This document shows positions 1 to 11,488 of a stretch of 64,000 bases of DNA, piece after piece. Numbering within the stretch: position 1 is the stretch's first letter; each line of letters begins with the position of its first letter. A program made the position numbers and the translations under genes. Source of the DNA: Fasciola hepatica. Taxonomy: Eukaryota > Platyhelminthes > Trematoda > Plagiorchiida > Fasciolidae. The stretch spans positions 124,001 to 188,000 of the forward strand of contig CANUEZ040000028.1 of the NCBI GenBank assembly GCA_948099385.1, read 5' to 3'. The notes beneath the pieces are model-generated. The model ran no database searches and had not been told where the DNA came from. It saw only the letters and a program-made list of their open reading frames with translations.

Positions 1-310
1 TCAAATCCAAAGAAGTTCTGAAGCGGCTATTCAAAACGAGGTGAAGAATGACAAGACTTTCGCTGCATAGCTCGTACGGGCAAATTGCGAAACGCATCGC
101 AATCCTTTCGGAAGCTGAGGAGTGCAAAATGCGCACCTGCTGTGTTGCCACCTAAGACATTGGAGGCCAAAACCTAAGAGGCTGCTCACCAGTTTTGCTC
201 TCCCGTTTTCCACCAACCTCAGTAAAGGACTTCCCCAAGCCTTTCCTCTCGGCCTCAGTTCCCTCTTTTCCCTTTCCACGAATCCAAAACAAGCTGTCTC
301 CGGCTATCCC
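1..310. other. unassigned sequence
   Basis: Short open frames on both strands show no recognisable domain. On the minus strand this segment lies just downstream of the LTR copy at 311-709, where a BEL leader or gag would sit, but I see no similarity to the gag at 10271-11266. Confidence 0.4.
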
Positions 311-709
311 GCAACAAGTTTTGAGCATGTAGTCAAGTGGTTTTACAGCAAATGCCCCAATCTTTCAAGCATCGCATAGTTTCGGAAGTTATCGGCAGAT
401 GTAGGAAACCTGTTGACAGTGTGCAGCCGGATAGAAATATATATTCCGATTCGTGGATTCTACAACAAAATAAAGTTTACAAAACATATACAGACCTGAG
501 GCATTCGACCGCAAGGGTCAAAGAGACAACTAAAGTCACGACGTGACAAAAAGCGCGCGTGAGTCATGTTAGTCCGAAACAAGCCGGGACCAGAAATTAA
601 TCGCGTGTTGGGTGCGAATAAAGGAACTTCGGTGCAAAAATATAGGGGTAAGACAGGGCAAAAACAAAACAAAAGTGATCTTCGAGGGTTTCTCACGGCT
701 AGCGGGTAC
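311..709 (-). repeat. BEL/Pao-type LTR, degenerate copy F
   Basis: Read on the minus strand, this aligns with the LTRs at 14622-14998 and 29245-29610. It starts with a diverged version of the GTAACGACCGGTAG opening and passes through the shared blocks TATATTTTTGCACCGA, TTTATTCGC and ACGCGATT. It ends near a block resembling GCTACGCATTGCTCAAA. An insertion of about 15 bases lies near its 3' end, and the outer edges are approximate. It has the orientation expected of the 3' LTR of the minus-strand BEL pol remnant at 4.8-6.6 kb, but no integrase was recognised between them, so that link is inference. Confidence 0.6.
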
Positions 710-2030
710 TCCACCCACAAAAAGTCCGTTCACGTCTAGCAGAGTCAAGAGGTTCTAGTTCGTGGATTAATCCTTCCTACTAACCTTCCTCCGGCTGCCA
801 GTGGAAGTACTTAGGACAGGGGCTAAAATCCGTTCACCTGCTTACTGGACAGTCACTCTCAGTCCACCAATGAAGCCAACGGAATGTGTTTCTGCGACCA
901 TCTGCAATCCCTTCCCAGCCGGCCTTTCGTGTTCATTATGATTCGCAACAGCACGGGTGTAGGTGGTGGAGAGTGCAAAGATCCAGGTAACACTTGAAAT
1001 GTTAGGGAAAAAGGCACCCATACCTATGCTTGTGCTTGTGACTGACTGAGTGAGTGCGTGCACGAGAACGTATGCTCACGAGTAAAATAGCTCGCATGAA
1101 CAGCAAGCTTCACCTGAAATTTCGTAGGATGATGATAAGGTTTATTGGAATTCGGCCTACTCTATGAAAATCATTTAGAACTGGAGACGGGTAATCAGAG
1201 GGGATATGTGTGTGTATGTAAGCAAACGAAGAAAGGGGCTATCAAAATACGCTAGTAGGCAAGGGTAAAGAGGTACAGGCAATCACAATGTAACACAGAT
1301 GCCCAGATTCTGGATCCGTTTGGTCCCTCCTCGCCCCCAAGGAAGCTCACCTATCTGAGGTCAGGAGCATGTTCTCCCCTCTGTTTTTACCAAAGCAGTA
1401 TGTCCAAGACCATCGGAGTCGGCACGGCAATCATGGGCAATACCAAGCGGCCACCTGTAGTGGCATGTATGGTCCTCGGCCAGTACTAGGTCGCCTAGCC
1501 TAAATTACCTCTCCTTGACGATCGACTTCCGTCTGAAAAGTTGTTTTGTTAAGTACTTCCGAGTCCACCATCTCCAAAGCTTGAGATAGTGAACTGATTT
1601 TTTTGTCTGTAAAGGTAGTTGCGCTTAAATATTGTTGGCACTTTGCCACCTCTGGTTCCTCACATTAGTAAACTGTTCCAGGTCAAAGCCATCATCATTG
1701 CATCACTGGAAGGAACGTGTGTCAAGCTCTGTTGACCGGAATCCTTTCTACTTCAGCAGGCAAAGTACTCAGTGTCTGGTTCCCCAGAAATCTTTTTCTT
1801 CCGATGTCGCTAGCTTTCTTCCACCGAAATGTATTAGTCCTCTCCGTACACCCCCATGATCACCGGCTTACGGATGGTTCAAAAGCCAGCACAGTTTTAA
1901 TTTTAGTTCTATTGTGAATCCAAAACTTGTTCACACGCCACCATCAATCCTCAAACTGCTCCTGAACTCCTAGGAAGCTCGAATCTCAATAGTTTCAAGT
2001 ATTTGTGTTGAATGTAGCTCCGGTTGTTGG
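710..2030. other. intergenic stretch, possible LINE tail
   Basis: I see no gene. Read on the minus strand, 1125-1165 contains a block like CCAATAAACCTTATCATCAT. This resembles the AATAAA plus simple-repeat tail seen at 20860-20900, so a LINE 3' end on the minus strand is possible. The remainder shows no recognisable motif. Confidence 0.35.
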
Positions 2031-2195
2031 TTGCTACGATGTTCTGATCGCTGATCCTGGCGTTTAGATCGCAAAAATTTCTTCGCCAATCGAGGTGACA
2101 TCGTCAATGTATGTGCACTGACGATGTCACCTCGACTGGTGATGAAACGTTTGCGATCTAAACGCCAGGCTTAGCAATAAGAACATCATGGAAGC
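2031..2195. repeat. near-palindromic hairpin (foldback/MITE-like)
   Basis: Two arms of about 76 bases (2031-2106 and 2119-2195) are reverse complements at roughly 80-85% by eye, around a 12-base loop at 2107-2118. The inner 11 bases are perfect: TGACATCGTCA against TGACGATGTCA. A second perfect block is CTGGCGTTTAGATCGC against its complement. No coding capacity is visible. It could be a foldback element, a MITE or an RNA hairpin precursor; the sequence alone does not separate these. Confidence 0.8.
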
Positions 2196-4791
2196 CCGCT
2201 TCATTGTCTAAATAAATGTTGATCAAAATATCAGTTCCCTAAACAAAGTCTCGTAACACCCTTAGAAAAGATTCATTTTTCGAAATGTGCGCCGGTTATG
2301 ACTGAAAGCCGTCGTCTGCAGGCTAGTCACTGGAAAACCCGGCCTCTCCTCATCAGATTTATGACGGGTAAATACAGTGGGACAGAAATGGTCAATATTC
2401 ATCTCTGAGAACGGCCACCACCCTTATGCTACTCTAGAGAATGGTAGTAGTAGGAATAGTCGTTTTTCTGCCACCTTGCCTTGACGTCAGTACCAGGTGC
2501 AGTTAGTAGTGACTTTACGGATGATCCGGCCGCCACCAGAAGTCACTGGTAGGTAACATCCACCAGGTGTGTCTTTCTTTTGCTTGGCAGCCTTCTCAGG
2601 CTGTTCACCACTTACCAGGTAATATTGTGTGGTGCTTCGTATCGAAACTCATGCGAGCGTTGCTCACTCTGCCACCTGTTTCTTTAAGCTCATCGAAAAA
2701 GATTGGGCCGAATTTTCTGAAAGGACCGCGAATGTGTCCGGCTTATCTTTTCCTCTAACCTTCTTTGCTTGCTGCCCATATTGCCAGCAGAGAGCTCGCA
2801 ATAAATGTACCATTTCAGTTTCCGCTGCTTAAGTTCGCCAGAGAGCGCAGGACCATTGTTCAGGCTACTTTCAGGCCCGATCCGTGCCACTGTCAACATG
2901 CGTTTTGAATGTCACAAACCATAACAGCTCTGAGCATCCTGATTCAAACGGAGGAGTTGTAACGACCAAATAGCTCCAGCCCTGGTTCGGGTGAAGCCTG
3001 ATCAACGATTCAATGCTTGTTTCACCGACTAATAAGCTTCACTCGTTCGGGACAGTACCTTGGAGCTCCAGAGCAACGAGTAGCACGATTCAATGCAGGA
3101 CCCAAATCAAAAACACGACTGCCCTGCAAATTGTACGGCACCATCAGCGAGTAAAAATATAAGTGAAAACATGATCATACCTGTGACAGTGAGTCTCATT
3201 CACTATCCAGCCTAAAAGGTAGTCAAAAATAGGAAAACTTCTGTAAAAAAGGGAATCATTGACCAAAAAGAGTAAATAGTAGGCACTTGTCCTAAAGTCC
3301 GAACAAATAGAACAAGTTCTCCACGCCTAATGAGGCCTAAAGAGAAATTTCCTGGGCGTGGCAGCCAAAAATCAGCATAAACCAGCTTAACGTCTATAAC
3401 CAGTGGAAGTGAGCGAGAAAGTGAAACCGAGGAGTAATAAAACAAAACTGTATTGAATCAGTGCGACTCACAACTGCACCAACTGTCAGCAAAGTAATCT
3501 CAGTAAGATAGCACAATCATAAAAAGAAAAAGTAAAAGTACCAAGTGCAGAATAATTGTCGACCACAAAACAGTGTTGGCATGAATAAGGTTAGACAAGG
3601 AGGTCCAAAATTGGTCATAGAGTTTAGGAACGTAGGCAGAAGAGGAATTTTCCAATCAACTTGGACATCACAGGAGTAGAGCAATTTTTCAGCGAGGTAC
3701 TTTCGTTGACGGCATTAGTGACCAGCTTCACGTGTTTGGTGTTGAGCTCACGTTGCTTACCTCGGTTAGGTGGAATAAAGACCACGCATTTTATATTCAC
3801 GCCCGGGAACTCCAGTCTGTTTAACCGGTTTAACAACTAATCTTAATTCCTGATGTCCCGTAGGCAGAAACAGACAGAGTCGCCAAATGAACGTTCTTGA
3901 TGCCGCTAGTGTGCTTTGGGTAATTTGCAAACAACTTTTCATCGATTTTTGCAAAAGTTTTCAGATAGGTGCTCGTACTGTGCATGTAGTGGAGTAAGTT
4001 AGGGGAATTAATCTAAGACCAACCTTCCAGCTCATCCATAGAAAGCACTGTTCCAATAAGGTGGCCACTCCTTCGGACAGAGCTGCCGCACTTAATTCTC
4101 ATTTGGGGACAGACAATGTTAGGAGTGGTGAGAAATAGCCTAGTTTTCGATGCCCATTGCTTTCATCCAGCTCTCGTATGCTACCCGGCCTTTAGCTTCA
4201 ACCTATTATCTCTCGCGAGAGGACAGATTAGCCCTATGGATATCGCGGACCATTTCTCACTCAGCGAGAGGGTCGGAGACGTGCTCGGTACGGATCTTGA
4301 CCCAGTCATTTTGCTTGGCCGGATTCAGTATACCGACCAAAGACCTAGGGGTTCTACGAAACTTTTCATGGCACTGGTCCCCTTTTTGAGCTCCCTAAAA
4401 GGCCAAAAAGCCAGCCAGGACGGGGAGCAGGACAGAGTGTTTGCCCGTTCATATCTGACTTGGGCCTTCGAAAGGCCTTGCCGAACAGCTGCATTCGTTG
4501 ATGTTGGAGGAGGACGGGGTGAGCATCAACATCAGGGCAACAAATCCGAAATCTTCGCCGGCCTTCATGTCCTGCCATTCAAATTCAGGGATTCACCGGG
4601 AGTACTACTCCTCCAGAACGGCAGTACTCCCAGTGCCGTGAGCCGCAGCTTGTTAACTCAATTCTGAAACATCTGAGGATGAGTGCAGTTCTACCACTAA
4701 CCTCGTTCCACTTGAGGCCAAGCTTTTGGTAATGTGTAGCTTCCACTGTTTTTCCAGAGTGATCAGGAACATTTTGCAGTCTAGTATGTCG
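2196..4791. other. unassigned sequence with possible BEL decay
   Basis: No gene is recognised. Minus-strand frames at 3624-3954 (for example one containing VFIPPNRGKQRELN) look protein-like but match nothing I know. Minus-strand frames at 4100-4700 lie where BEL RNase H would continue downstream of the linker at 4792-5010, but they are too broken for me to name motifs. The integrase expected before the LTR at 311-709 was not found. Confidence 0.35.
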
Positions 4792-5010
4792 TTATGGTCC
4801 AGCGGTTTGTCCCAGTCGGTTTTCTTCATACAGCAAGTGCGGTAGGACTACTTCAGACGAAATCCGAGGAGAAACTAACCTAGGTGGGTCATACGAACTG
4901 GAGGTTGATGACAGGACTTCAGTACGCACAACCGGGTGGTCGGGAATGTTCCTTTCAGAAACGAACTCGTCTGTCTCAGCTTTCCATCGTATCCCTAGGG
5001 CAGGCTCCAT
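4792..5010 (-). pseudogene. BEL pol remnant, RT-RNase H linker
   Basis: A 72-residue minus-strand frame without start context. It opens with a segment like LGIRWKAETDEFVSE, continues through a TEVLSSTSSSYDPPRLVSP-like block and ends near LPHLLYEENRLGQT. In BEL/Pao polyproteins this order (GI.W...TD.F, then a LS..S..YDPLG..SP block, then a basic stretch before W/G-W) marks the connection between reverse transcriptase and RNase H. Downstream of the RT piece at 5350-5880 on the same strand, it is in the correct order. It is non-functional, being isolated and frameshifted. Confidence 0.75.
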
Positions 5011-5349
5011 TGCAGGCGGTGATCCTTTCGACTTTCAAGTCTTTTCTGCCTCCCGGTGGCACGGCAGCATGCTTCGGAGTTATCCAAAATAAACTACTAC
5101 TTCTAATATCAGGAGCTTCTGATGTCTGCTTCTTCAGATGGGAGCCAACCCTATTCAACAATTCCATCAACCTCATCTAATGTTTCACGACATCGTCATC
5201 GTCTTGATTCGACCCAAGATAATCGTAAATGTAAATTTTTGCGGAGGCTGTCAACTAATACCCGACTGATTGGCGCCCTGCATATGGCGGCGGCCTCCCC
5301 TGGGACCTAGTTGGCACGGGGGGCTGACTACACATCCTCGAACGGATGA

Positions 5350-5880
5350 TCCATCATCCTCAGTTTATCACCGATTCACCTAAGTTGCTTCCGTACCTCA
5401 GTAAGTTCAGTAATGCTTCCCTTACCTTCACCTGCCGAAATGTTTCTCTTATATCTGCTAGCACCACCATGCTGCCTGGCCTGGACCGTCGCAAATCCTC
5501 ATTGGCCAACGTAGTCCAGTCCGGCCCTCATAGCTGAAGGTCGTTCAATGGATTCTTCCAGCACCGGAGCGAACGATTGAAAAACACAGGGAAATTAACT
5601 GGTTTCTAAGAATGAACATGGGATAATGGGGCAGATACCCTATCCTTCCTCCAGCGTTAGGCGTAGCAATCACCTTTTCTACGCAGCCCAGTGTTTCATG
5701 GAGCGTCAATACTCCTGATTTAAAGCTTCCGAAGGCATCACTCCAGATAAAGTCCTTCTTCCAAGTGAAGCACTCTGCCAAGAGGGCTGCAGTGTTGACT
5801 GCAAGGTGAATGGTCAGTATATGCCACGGGAGGGTCACCTCGAAGTGATTCATTGGAGCACTGGACCTCTTCCGCACCAA
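5350..5880 (-). pseudogene. BEL pol remnant, N-terminal reverse transcriptase
   Basis: The frame at 5545-5880 contains LGCVEKVIATPNAGGRIGYL followed by PHYP. This is the counterpart of the LGYVENVSANSDGRKGIWFL-PHHP stretch of the BEL element at 12.4 kb and is the start of the BEL/Pao RT domain. Another minus-strand frame at 5350-5545 carries VVLADIRETFRQVKVRE, which corresponds to the ADIGEMFHQVKI motif at 12.63 kb. The two parts are frameshifted relative to each other and the catalytic YVDD region is not visible. This is a decayed copy of the same BEL clade as the 9.9-15.0 kb element. Confidence 0.75.
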
Positions 5881-6321
5881 CTTCCAATCAAGGGGATCCC
5901 CTAGACGTGATGACAGACGATCATCACCGAAGTGGTAAGACTGGTGTTGTTAGAGACATTCCAGCTATTGCTACAAACTTCAAGTTTCCTCAGACACAGT
6001 TAACCGAGCCACCTCTGTTTAGGGCTGCACAATATCCAATCGAAAGCCGTTTGTGGGGCGCTCGACGGATGCCAACCCCTTGGTACTGCACCCAGCGTAT
6101 TTCCGGCACGTCACAACCACGAACAAGATTTATCTCGTCTTCCTACCAGCCTATGTTTGTGATAAGCTGCGGTAAAACCGCCCTGGTAGAATCGTAATGA
6201 CCGACTCTGGTGCTGACATCAAGAGATCCTTGTGTGTGAATACTTCCGTGAACTTCTTCCGTTTACAGTTGTAAGGTGGGACTGAGTGGCGTAGGAGTCA
6301 CCCCCGGGGCCATGATCGGAG

Positions 6322-6564
6322 TCACATCCACCTTGCTGGCTGATGACGACGTCGGCGTTTTTCAAGTTGGCGCTTCCTCGCTAATGGCTCCTTTGCCATT
6401 TTTTCATAATATCCACTGTCAACAAATACCAAGGCTCTAGTCATCCCGACGAGAGTCACCACCAAATCAGAGATCCCACTCAGAAGTATTTGTTTTGGGT
6501 GTACCGTTTTGATCGAGCAGGTCAGGCTTGGGCTACAGGTTTCTTCGGACAACCTCTTCTCCAC
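6322..6564 (-). pseudogene. BEL aspartic protease remnant (DUF1758-like)
   Basis: This 80-residue minus-strand frame contains TRALVFVDSGYYEKMAKEP. It aligns with VRALAFVDSGSDTTLGTER in the protease of the BEL element at 11.66 kb. The catalytic DSG triad is kept, but the following TL is lost. On the minus strand it lies upstream of the RT piece at 5350-5880, the normal protease-then-RT order. The stretch between them is frameshifted. Loss of the residues after DSG and the frame breaks indicate a dead copy. Confidence 0.7.
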
Positions 6565-9500
6565 CCGAAGCAGTAATCACTGACACTTGCACGGGCTCCT
6601 ACTTGATTGCACCTTGTTCCCACTTGGCTGATCGGTACATGGTGTGAGTCATTTTGAACATACTCCCGTCGTCCGAGATATTTACCAAAGTCCGCTTATC
6701 GCGGTCTCATGGTAAGTTCCGCAGCCCGTTATTTTATGATTGCCGTCACTTGCCGTGCAGTCCGGTGAAGTTCCGCTTCTACGCGGAATGGCATGCTCGC
6801 TTATCTAAAATGATGTTTGAGATACATTTGGGCTATACTTTGGGCTTAGACGATGCTCTGCTTTGCAGCCGTACTGCCATCTTGGACTAGCGAATTGGAT
6901 CCACTTTTGGTTATTCAGGCCTGCCTGCCTTGGTAGACGGTCGGGTCTTTAGGCATGGCTTCGGGGTTGCCCCGGCTCACTCATTAAACCTCTTGGGCTC
7001 AAAGATTTTGTAACTCGGATGAGAGACAGAGAACCATGACCGGCAGCAAATCCTCCTCATCGAATTCAGATCCATAGCCTAAATCGTCCGGGACTACGGA
7101 CCAATTTTGCATCCTAATGGTTAAATTGAACACAATGTAGATGTCTTTTTTGTCCGCTCCATTTCAGACATTACGCCATCAACTTAAATGCTTGTCATGG
7201 CGACCTACCGCTCCTACGACCAGCGAAGTGCGTTTGTCCTTGTGTTTATTATTTTTTCACTAAACAGACATTGCTTTTGCTATCTGTTTTTTCAGGTAAT
7301 GCATAATGACGGCATATATACACATATACTCATCAATGTTCTCTCCTGGCATGTCACTCTTTGACTTTTCTTCTGGTATTTCAAGCTTAAGTGTTCTTCA
7401 GTCCTATCTATGAGTAAGGCCATTCCCAACTATAAAACATGTGATGTCTATCATTTTATCAATAACTGCGAAATTTTTCGGCAATATCTGTCCCGGTTAT
7501 TTCCATACTCAGTCATCACATAGACTTTACTTTCACTAGTGCCGTATGTACGTATTGTTGCTGGCAATACACCAGCATCCGCCCAACACAACGGAAGTTA
7601 TTTCATGATTCTTATCTCACACAGAAAAGACAATTGATCAGTATTTAGCTGCTTTATACCGTCTATTCAGATGTCACAAGTTCTGCCTCCCACTCGCCCT
7701 CCCCGCAGTGTTTGCACATTTCCAACTAGTTTATCGCGTGCTTCCTGTTGATCGTTGAAATAGACCGATTCGCTTATTGCGCAGCAAATTATTCCGTATT
7801 TGCTTCCTTGATCCTCTCCACTCACATTCGACTTCGCCGTCATGACCTCCCGCTCCCTCGACATTTCCATTTTGAACACCACTTTCAGAATCAGTTGGAA
7901 GTTGCCATCTAAAAGGCTACCTCGACCCACTTATATCTCTATCGTCCCGATCCACCTCTGGCTTCCTGCTACCATTCCGCCTGTCACTACAGCCTGTTTA
8001 TGACTACGTAGATCGGCGTGAACTCAATCAGGACTCGTTTTATGGGAAATCTCGAAGCAAGTCCGGCCGGGGATAAGGCAACAATTGAGCTACCGTCAAA
8101 GGAGGGTTCATGCTATCAGTGCGGTTAATGCGTAAGTAAATGACAGTGCAGAGGCGTACTTTACCGTGTTAGTCTCAGGACGTTACAAGGACAAAGTAAA
8201 AAGTGGGACCAAAGTTCAGGCTCAAACGGGTAGTAGGCGTTCGATAAAAATGCTCTAGCCCATGCCCAAGTGAACGAACCGACAGTACAATAGTCGACCT
8301 CAACAACGAGTGGGTAACTAAAACAAGTGAAGAGTGGGAAATAAAGGATGGGTGTCACCATATTTGGAGTATTTTAGACGAACTAAACTCCCAGATGGAA
8401 AGTTGATATTACTGTGCCCTAGCGGCCAAAACAAGCCCTCGAGGGGACCGCAGTGGAAAACAAATGATACATGCACAGGTATATGAGGAGTAAACACCAG
8501 ACCAATGATAATAAACCAGACCATTTTCACCTCGATCCCTGTCAACCGTAGGTCATACATGATCGGGGCAGTTTTACGTCCTGTCAATAACTCCACACTA
8601 GCATGTTTTGGGTTAGTTTGACTGAAAAGTGTTAATCGGACTGGGCTAACTAGGTGAATGTCTGGTAGGAATGGTTGACCTACACAGATATGAATCGAAC
8701 TATGTTCCTGTGGTAGTCAGAAAACCAAGGCCACGGGTCACGTATGTCTATATGAACCTGCAGATCAGGAAGTACAGAAAAAAAGATTAGAGAGGAACCA
8801 AAAGAGTGTGGGCCGTGCTGGGGGCGGAACCAGTAATAGCTCGGTTCGAAGCGATACCACAAGGTTTACATCGGGTGGGAATAAGACATTGCTTGCGAGA
8901 AATGGAAGCAGGGTCACTACGCAGGATTCCCCCAAAAGATTGAGGCGGATATCGTTGAAGTTTTGGACTGTGACAATGCCTTTTTATCTTCAAGAAGGCT
9001 TCTCGCGGTTGGCGATGAGATAAAGGATGACAAAAGCAGCAAATATGACTTGGACAAATATAGTTTTATCGTGCTTTGGAAATAGAAGGGGAAAGCTCGA
9101 AATGGTGAACTTATCTGTGCACAGGACTGCTCTATAGGCTAATATTTGCTCCAAAGTTTCTTAGTTTATTATACTTTCCTTTCAGTTGGGTGGGCGAATC
9201 CGTTGCAATGGATTGTCTGCTAGTATTCGACACCGCTGGGGGTTGGCTGAAAGTAGGCGGGCTTGCCAATGCCTTCACATACTTACAGACGGTGGAAAAA
9301 GAGTGGCCTTTCTCTTCCGCACAATGCGCCTTGTAGCAGATGGAGGGATGATGGGTAAAAAATCGTTATCTAAACCGAAATTTCAAGCGGTGAAAAGAAA
9401 ACACTTGTGGTCGTACCAAGAGGTCTGACGTACATAGAAGACGAACAAAGATTAAAAACTGTTATTGCTTGTTTCTGTCGCCTCAGGGATAAAACCTAGT

Positions 9501-9866
9501 TAACTCCAAAATCTCACAGGAGATTGGATGTGGAAGTAAAGTTGTCCGTAAAACGTTCGGACCTTTGCACTACTCAACCGCGGCGGTCGCAATGAGCCAG
9601 GAGTTACGGATTTGTGGAATCCGCGCCCATTGGTGTTGTTGGCCCGATTGTGAGTACTACAGAAATGCAGTTATCTTCGACATACCTGACGGCTAGACAT
9701 CACAGTGGTTGAATCTACTATCCTTCAAGCCGCGGGCATGGCCCACTTTCCATGTCACTGCAGAAGACTCGATGAGAAGCCACAGAAGAAATCTTGTCCC
9801 CTTCTACTCCAATTTACTAATGGAAAAATCGCTAGAGAATTCATCAATAAACAGCTTATAGTCGCA
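6565..9866. other. intergenic stretch, nothing assigned
   Basis: No frame in this 3.3-kb stretch has a domain I recognise. A gag for the minus-strand BEL remnant could be expected at 6.6-8 kb but was not detected. Confidence 0.4.
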
Positions 9867-9871
9867 GCTGC

Positions 9872-10248
9872 TGTAATGAATGATCAACGGAAGTCCCCCT
9901 AAAACCTTTGCGATTCGGTGTTTTTCTTAAAACCACTCACTTGCTTACACTATTGGCGTGTCTTTACGAACTGCTTGTTTTGATGTAGCAATTGTCGTTT
10001 GTTCGCGCCCAGAGCGCTACTTTGTCATGTCCTTGTTCTGGACCTGCGTGATGCACGTGCTCCTTGCTCGCACGCCCCAATTCGGTTTCTCGCATGTTGA
10101 GTCCTTGTGATCCCATTATTGAGGTTTGTATCCTTTTGGTGTCATTGTTTATTCAATAATCTGGTATCGTAGAATATCACGGATAGTCGCTTTCTGATTT
10201 CGGGATACTCTGCAAATTTGGCTACGCATTGCTCAAACGTTCTTTACA
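9872..10248 (+). repeat. 5' LTR of BEL element
   Basis: 377 bp, TGTAATGA...TTTACA. Bases 37-369 read identical to the 3' LTR, while the first 36 and last 8 bases hold all of the roughly 14 differences. The left boundary is fixed by the 5-bp TSD GCTGC immediately upstream. The right boundary is fixed by alignment to the 3' LTR end and by the related copy at 29245-29610, which also ends TTACA followed by ATA. Confidence 0.9.
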
Positions 10249-10270
10249 ATACTCAATAGATCGATTTTGA

Positions 10271-11266
10271 ATGAGAAAATCATGCGAAATACCACAAAAA
10301 GGATTAAAGACATTGAAATCCGGGCAGGAAGTAATACGGCAAGTCACGGGGGAGGTTTTGGGTACATTCGATTCTTTAGTTAATGTTCAATCGCCTAGTC
10401 CTGTCAGTGCTAGCTCATGTGTTAATGAGAGCAATATGGATCGTAAGGATTTTGATTTATATAGGCTGAGAATACTAGACCTAGAACAACAGTTACTATC
10501 AGCTAGACAACAGGCACAGGAAGCAGAAAAGAATTGTACACAAAAAGAGCGAAAGCATGAGACCAGGGACTTCGACACTTCCGATAGATCAGGGGGCAAT
10601 AAGATAGGGAACCCCACGCCGGTCGCCGACTACAAACCACCATCGATCGATCTGCCTAGAGTGGAACTAACGGTTTTCGACGGGCGAGCTGAGCAATACT
10701 GCAAGTTTGTCAAGCAGTTCGGGACATTCGTCGAAAATAAGGTAACCGACCCTGGGCAAAGGTTTATCCACCTTACTCACTACTGCCGAAGGCGAGCAAG
10801 AGAAGCCATCGACGGGTGTACCATGCTCGACCCGGAACAAGGCTACACAAGGGCAAGGAAGATTCTAAGGGACTTATTTGACCAACCGTTCAAAGTAGCC
10901 CGTAACCTAATAGAGGGCGTGATGGTAGAGGCAAAGAGAACCAAGAACGATGTCTACACAATGGCCGACCTGGTGATCAAAATGCAGAACTGCTCAATAG
11001 CCCTCGACCATTTAGGTTACCGGGCTGACCTAGACGCCATGCACACATTGGAAGGCATAGTCCGTCACCTCTCTCCCGAGCTACAGGGTCGGTGGGCGGA
11101 AGAAGCTGAACGGATAAGCCGAAGCGACCGGGAGGCTAACCTCGAAGACCTCACCGAATACTTGGACAGGCAAACGAAGATAGCCGACAGCAGTTTGGCC
11201 TACTTATACGGAACAGAAACCGAACAAACGAGTCTAGCACTAGCCAGGCCCAAACCACTGTTTTAG
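10271..11266 (+). CDS. BEL Gag-like polyprotein (DUF1759-type)
   Basis: 331 residues, starting 22 bases after the 5' LTR. The first ATG of the open frame is taken as the start. Residues about 55-100 form a charged, Glu/Gln-rich coiled-coil-like stretch (RILDLEQQLLSARQQAQEAE). From about residue 130 onward the order is DLPRVELTVFDGRAEQYCKF, FIHLTHYCRRRAREAIDG, a YTRARKILRDLFDQPF block and a C-terminal YLDRQTKIADSSL stretch. This is the layout of the DUF1759 region at the start of Pao/BEL polyproteins, which acts as the capsid-like Gag. No zinc knuckle is in frame before the stop at 11266. It is the longest intact frame in the window. Confidence 0.88.
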   Translation: MRKSCEIPQKGLKTLKSGQEVIRQVTGEVLGTFDSLVNVQSPSPVSASSCVNESNMDRKDFDLYRLRILDLEQQLLSARQQAQEAEKNCTQKERKHETRDFDTSDRSGGNKIGNPTPVADYKPPSIDLPRVELTVFDGRAEQYCKFVKQFGTFVENKVTDPGQRFIHLTHYCRRRAREAIDGCTMLDPEQGYTRARKILRDLFDQPFKVARNLIEGVMVEAKRTKNDVYTMADLVIKMQNCSIALDHLGYRADLDAMHTLEGIVRHLSPELQGRWAEEAERISRSDREANLEDLTEYLDRQTKIADSSLAYLYGTETEQTSLALARPKPLF

Positions 11267-11488
11267 AACAGCCGAAGTATCAGCCTTGGACCAATGCACC
11301 CGCCGTTTCACGCGACGCCACGGCGCGAACAAGTTGCAGGCCCTGTGAAGCTAGCCATGGACTACCAGAATGCCCCAAGTTGGGCAACGCCACAGTAGAC
11401 AAACGGTGGGGAATGGCGAGGATTGCTGGGCGTGTTTTATTAGTCTCAGCACCACGCACCTGGCAGCAGCTTGTAGGATAAAGAACCG

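Noticed and set aside
2325..2350. Minus-strand CTGATGAGGAGAGGCCG as a hammerhead
   Set aside because: The box after stem II reads GGGTTT instead of GAAAC, so the core is broken.
4116..4667. 183-codon plus-strand frame
   Set aside because: No domain is recognisable, and it lies next to minus-strand BEL pol where antisense frames are common.
6195..6240. Plus-strand VMTDSGADI, resembling a retropepsin active site
   Set aside because: It lies within the minus-strand BEL pol remnant between its protease and RT, has no flanking protease sequence and is most likely an antisense coincidence.
8161..8862. Minus-strand frames as a possible LTR pair with 3212-3445
   Set aside because: Only short, scattered similarity was found between the two places; no consistent alignment or ends.
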